Positions 15,184 through 17,734 of a DNA stretch of 17,734 nucleotides are shown piece after piece (position 1 is the first letter of the stretch; every line of letters begins with the position of its first letter). A program made the translations under genes and the position numbers. A model generated the notes under the pieces. The model worked only from the letters and a program-made list of their open reading frames with translations, had not been told where the DNA came from and made no database searches. Source of the DNA: Pseudomonadota bacterium (GTDB taxonomy: Bacteria > Myxococcota > UBA9042 > PHBI01); the NCBI GenBank assembly GCA_005772945.1, contig SXIE01000020.1, positions 1 through 17,734 on the forward strand. The letters are read 5' to 3'.

Positions 15184-16092
15184 ATGGCGGGTTTCCGGTG
15201 GAGCAGGACGCCGCCGCCGGGCTATGGTGGGGGCGTGCAACGTCGGCTCGGCGAGGTAGATTTCGTGGCGCTCGACGTCGAGGCGACCGGCCCGGCGTTT
15301 GGGCACGACCGCATCATCGAGGTTGCGGCCGTGCGCTTCCGGCTCGGCGTCGGCGGTCACGTGGTGCCGGGGCCGACCTTCGAGCAGTTGGTGCATCCAG
15401 GGCGACGTCTGCCGGTGCTCGTCTCGCGGCTCACGGGCCTGACGGACGCGGATTTGGCCGACGCGCCGTCGCTCGACGAGGTCTGGCCGCGCCTGGCGGA
15501 GTTCCTGGGCGCGGGCGCGCTCGTCCTCGCGCACGGGGCGCGCGCGGATGTCGCGTGGCTCGCGGCCGAGTCGTATCGCATCGGCGTCGCGCCGCTCGGT
15601 GCGCCCTTTCATTGCACACTCGACCTGACGCGCCGCGCCGCGCCCAAGGCGCCGAGCCACACGCTCTTCGAGCTGGCCCGTCACTTCGGCGCCGCAGACG
15701 ACGCCCCACGCCACCGCGCGCTCGCGGACGCGCTGCACACGCGCAACGTCTTTGCGCGCTGCGTTGCGCTGCTCGACGCCCGCACGCTCGGCGACGTGGC
15801 ACTCGCAAAGCCGCTTTCCTGGCCGCTGCCGGCCGCTTTCGAGGTCGTCGTGCCGGAGCGCCTGCACCTGCTCACCGAGGCCATCGCCGATGGCCAGCGC
15901 TGCACCATCATCTACAAAGGCGGGAGCCTCGGCCGCCTCCCACGTCCCATCACGCCGCTCGGCTACTACGCCCAAGCGGGCATCGCGTACGTGCGCGCCT
16001 GGTGCCACGTCGAGGATGTCGGCAAGGCGTTCCGCCTCGATCGGATCGGGCGCGTCGAGGTGCCCGCGCCGGAGCCGGCGGAGCCCGTATGA
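15184..16092 (+). CDS. DEDDh 3'-5' exonuclease (DnaQ/epsilon-like) fused to a WYL domain
   Basis: A 302-residue protein. Residues about 26-195 are a DnaQ-type exonuclease fold: motif I D31-V-E33-A-T-G, motif II AHGARAD122VAWL, motif III H177-R-A-L-A-D182. All four DEDD acids and the histidine are present, so Mg-dependent 3'-5' nuclease activity is expected. Residues about 226-293 resemble a WYL domain (LLTEAIADGQRCTIIYKGG, PITPLGYY, YVRAWC, FRLDRIGRVEV). WYL domains are ligand or nucleic-acid sensors common in defence-linked regulators, so it may control or target the nuclease (inference). The ATG has AAGG abutting it; GTG 15235 (MQRRLGEVDFVALD) is an attractive later start because the extra 17 residues are low-complexity and exonuclease families begin close to motif I. 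It is divergent from the cytochrome gene. Confidence 0.9.
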   Translation: MAGFRWSRTPPPGYGGGVQRRLGEVDFVALDVEATGPAFGHDRIIEVAAVRFRLGVGGHVVPGPTFEQLVHPGRRLPVLVSRLTGLTDADLADAPSLDEVWPRLAEFLGAGALVLAHGARADVAWLAAESYRIGVAPLGAPFHCTLDLTRRAAPKAPSHTLFELARHFGAADDAPRHRALADALHTRNVFARCVALLDARTLGDVALAKPLSWPLPAAFEVVVPERLHLLTEAIADGQRCTIIYKGGSLGRLPRPITPLGYYAQAGIAYVRAWCHVEDVGKAFRLDRIGRVEVPAPEPAEPV

Positions 16093-16102
16093 CACTCCGT
16101 TC

Positions 16103-16124
16103 GTGGCGACCCTGAACGCGCCAC
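16103..16124. terminator. Hairpin in the convergent gap after the exonuclease-WYL gene
   Basis: GTGGCG (16103-16108) and CGCCAC (16119-16124) form a perfect 6-bp stem with a 10-nt loop in the 39-bp gap between two convergent stop codons (16092 and 16132). There is no T tract. Confidence 0.35.
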
Positions 16125-16131
16125 CCGATGA

Positions 16132-16533
16132 TCACGGGCACTTGAACTTGAGTGGCCCAAACATGGCGTACTCGATTTCGGCCGCGACCCGCGGGTCCGG
16201 GTCGAACTCGTGTAGGCGCAGCACCTCGAAAATTGCCCCGACATCGGCACGCCAGTTCAAGAGCGCGTGGTTGGCTGCCCGTGCGGCGAGCAGGCGCGCG
16301 CCGGGCAGCGGGTGTGACAGCGCGACGTCCAATGCGTCGATGCCCGCCCCGCCACCCATATCGATGACGTCGGCCGCGAGGATCACGCGTTGCGTCGAGA
16401 TCGGCGGGGCAAGGTAGCCGAGCTCGTTGAACGCGAGCGCCGTGCCCTCGTCCCGAACCAGCGGGCCCGTGCCCGTGTCGGGCTCGAGGATCCTCAGAAA
16501 GTCGCGAAGGTCCGCCTTGGCATCGATGAACAT
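16132..16533 (-). CDS. Uncharacterised small protein
   Basis: The family is not recognised. ATG 16533 gives 133 residues, MFIDAKADLRDFLRILEP to the end GPLKFKCP. The frame extends upstream to 16695, but the added N terminus is Arg-rich and low-complexity, unlike the acidic, hydrophobic body, so it is probably non-coding. There is no signal peptide or membrane segment; the only cysteine is the penultimate residue. The body is rich in Ala/Leu (GIDALDVALSHPLPGARLLAARAANHALLNW), suggesting a helical soluble protein. The ribosome binding site is weak. The gene converges with the exonuclease-WYL gene; no functional link can be inferred. Confidence 0.65.
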   Translation of the reverse strand: MFIDAKADLRDFLRILEPDTGTGPLVRDEGTALAFNELGYLAPPISTQRVILAADVIDMGGGAGIDALDVALSHPLPGARLLAARAANHALLNWRADVGAIFEVLRLHEFDPDPRVAAEIEYAMFGPLKFKCP

Positions 16534-16837
16534 GGGTAGGAACGAGTACCACCCGACCACCCCGGCGTGGCGCCACGGCGTGTGCCGCGATCGGGATCGC
16601 GTGTGGGCCGCCATTCTCGGTCGAAATGGGAGGGTTCGACCGGGTCGAGTCCCCGGCGCGTCCGCGGCGGTCCGCGTGCGGCGGCGTGGCGACATGGCGC
16701 AGGTCCTTGTTTTATGCGCCTTCGCGCCGTGATCGCCCGACTCCCCACCGGCTCTCCGAAACGGACCTCCGTAACCTCACGCACCGAGCCTCGTTCCATT
16801 GGCCATCGAACGTCGTTGCGCGTGACGCCGCTCCGGC

Positions 16838-16914
16838 GCCTGCCTCGCTGCGCGGCTGCGGCGAAGAGAAATGATTGCCAAAACCCCGCGCTTCGCGTAG
16901 CGCGCGAGGCAGGC
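16838..16914 (+). promoter_or_regulatory. Nested inverted repeats in the argG leader
   Basis: An outer 10-bp perfect stem pairs GCCTGCCTCG (16838-16847) with CGAGGCAGGC (16905-16914). Directly abutting its 3' arm is an inner hairpin, CGCGCT (16887-16892), loop TCGCGT, AGCGCG (16899-16904). The structure ends 11 nt before the argG Shine-Dalgarno, so as RNA it could influence argG expression. No known riboswitch or Arg-box was recognised. Confidence 0.4.
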
Positions 16915-16925
16915 CTCATGCCGTC

Positions 16926-16930
16926 AGGAG
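16926..16930 (+). promoter_or_regulatory. argG ribosome binding site
   Basis: AGGAG lies 8 nt before ATG 16939 and selects that start over the out-of-frame ATG at 16919. Confidence 0.7.
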
Positions 16931-16938
16931 AACCCGCG

Positions 16939-17734
16939 ATGCGCCTTCCGAACCAACCCAAGAAGATCGTCCTCGCCTACTCCGGTGGGCTCGACACCTC
17001 GGTCATGCTCCACTGGCTGCGTGCCCAGTTCGACTGCGAGGTCATCGCCTACACCGCCGATATCGGTCAGAACGAGGAGCTCGACGGCCTCGACGAGAAG
17101 GCGCGTGCGACCGGTGCCTCCAAGGCGATCATCGAGGACCTGACGGACCGCTTCGTGTCCGAGTTCGTCTTCCCGGCGATCCAGGCGAACGCCGTCTACG
17201 AAGGCACGTACCTCATGGGCACGTCGCTCGCGCGCCCGCTCATCGGCAAGCGCCTCGCCGAGATCGCGCTTGCCGAGGGCGCCGACGCCGTCGCGCACGG
17301 TGCCACCGGCAAAGGCAACGATCAGATCCGCTTCGAGCTCGCCAGCTACGGCGTCAACCCCCACATCCGCGTCATCGCCCCGTGGCGCTTCTGGGAGTTC
17401 AAGGGCCGCAGCGACCTCATCGCGTACGCGAAGGCGCATGGGATCCCGGTGCTCTCGACCGTCGAGAAGCCATTCTCGATCGATCGCAACATCATGCACG
17501 TGTCGTTCGAAGGCGGGATCCTCGAGGACCCCTGGAACGAGCCGCCGGCCGACACCTACCTCCTCACGCGCCCGCTCGACCAGACCCCGAACGAGCCCGA
17601 GGAGGTCACCATCGGCTTCGAGCGCGGCATCCCCGTGTCGGTCAACGACCAGGTGCTCGGGCCGCGCGCGCTCGTGACGCTCCTCAATACGATCGGTGGT
17701 CGTCACGGCATCGGGCGCGTCGAGCTCGTCGAGA
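16939..17734 (+). CDS. argG: Argininosuccinate synthase (3' end outside window)
   Basis: ArgG condenses citrulline and aspartate with ATP to argininosuccinate, the penultimate step of arginine synthesis, in the cytoplasm. The 265 codons present, of a family usually about 400 long, include the ATP pyrophosphatase P-loop AYSGGLDTS (residues 13-21), the ADIGQ segment, EGTYLMGTSLARPLIGKRL and HGATGKGNDQIRFE, which carry substrate and nucleotide contacts. ATG 16939 has AGGAG at 8-nt spacing and starts MRLPNQPKKIVLAYSGG. The reading frame is open to the window edge. The structured leader just upstream may contribute to regulation. Identification is secure. Confidence 0.97.
   Translation, partial: MRLPNQPKKIVLAYSGGLDTSVMLHWLRAQFDCEVIAYTADIGQNEELDGLDEKARATGASKAIIEDLTDRFVSEFVFPAIQANAVYEGTYLMGTSLARPLIGKRLAEIALAEGADAVAHGATGKGNDQIRFELASYGVNPHIRVIAPWRFWEFKGRSDLIAYAKAHGIPVLSTVEKPFSIDRNIMHVSFEGGILEDPWNEPPADTYLLTRPLDQTPNEPEEVTIGFERGIPVSVNDQVLGPRALVTLLNTIGGRHGIGRVELVE

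Larger units (their letters stand above)
16534..16938. other. 405-bp intergenic region upstream of argG
   Basis: No convincing gene: the small frames on both strands are Arg/Pro/Ala-rich and lack ribosome binding sites. It contains a small hairpin (CCGGG 16640-16644 with CCCGG 16652-16656) and, near argG, a nested dyad structure (16838-16914, listed separately). The promoters of argG and of the leftward unknown gene are expected here but no clear -35/-10 pair stands out. Confidence 0.6.

Noticed and set aside
16640..16656. tRNA-like T-arm (GGGTCGAGTCCC)
   Set aside because: The loop does not fit T-T-C-R-A and no acceptor, D or anticodon arms could be found around it.
16494..16961. Minus-strand frame across the argG upstream region
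   Set aside because: Arg-rich, no RBS, overlaps the argG start and leader structure; not protein-like.

Overview
The window is a GC-rich, gene-dense bacterial chromosome segment. Its long extracellular lipoproteins, built from cysteine-rich repeats (MopE-type C-D-G-x-D-N-D-C motifs, DUF4215-type C-G-D-G...C-D-D-G-N repeats), a lamin-tail domain, a C-type-lectin domain and D-T-x-P linkers, are typical of Myxococcota, Bradymonadales and related deltaproteobacterial lineages. That placement is inference from protein style; no rRNA or other taxonomic marker is present.

Left half (1-12558), the surface-protein island. Two genes point left: a lamin-tail lipoprotein (5791-3929) and a very large MopE-repeat/beta-helix lipoprotein (3687 to beyond position 1, cut by the window edge). 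From a shared upstream region (5792-5993) three genes point right: a protein with about 95 cysteines in about 625 residues (ending 9140), a protein with 12 DUF4215 repeats and a C-type lectin-like domain (ending 10968), and, 7 bp later, a kelch-type propeller protein (ending 12558). All five have or had a lipoprotein signal. Strikingly, the three rightward genes each carry a lesion near the 5' end: an apparent one-base loss in a C tract of the first signal peptide, an in-frame TAG at codon 9 of the second, and a frameshift after about 45 codons of the third. The leftward genes are intact.

Right half (12595-17734), mostly housekeeping. A leftward operon holds a lipoprotein cytochrome c (15143-14697), a VKOR-DsbA fusion that makes disulfide bonds (14697-13441, ATGA overlap) and glutamate racemase murI (13425-12595). 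Then come a rightward DEDDh exonuclease fused to a WYL domain (15184-16092), a leftward unknown protein (16533-16132), a structured 405-bp leader region, and the first 265 codons of argininosuccinate synthase argG (16939 to beyond the window).

The main idea worth testing is functional coupling. The cysteine-rich lipoproteins need very many disulfides in the periplasm, and next to them lies a one-chain oxidase/oxidant (VKOR-DsbA) translationally coupled to a cytochrome c lipoprotein. GC-rich hairpins lie at the ends of most transcription units (after 3929, after 9140, and in both convergent gaps 12559-12594 and 16093-16131).
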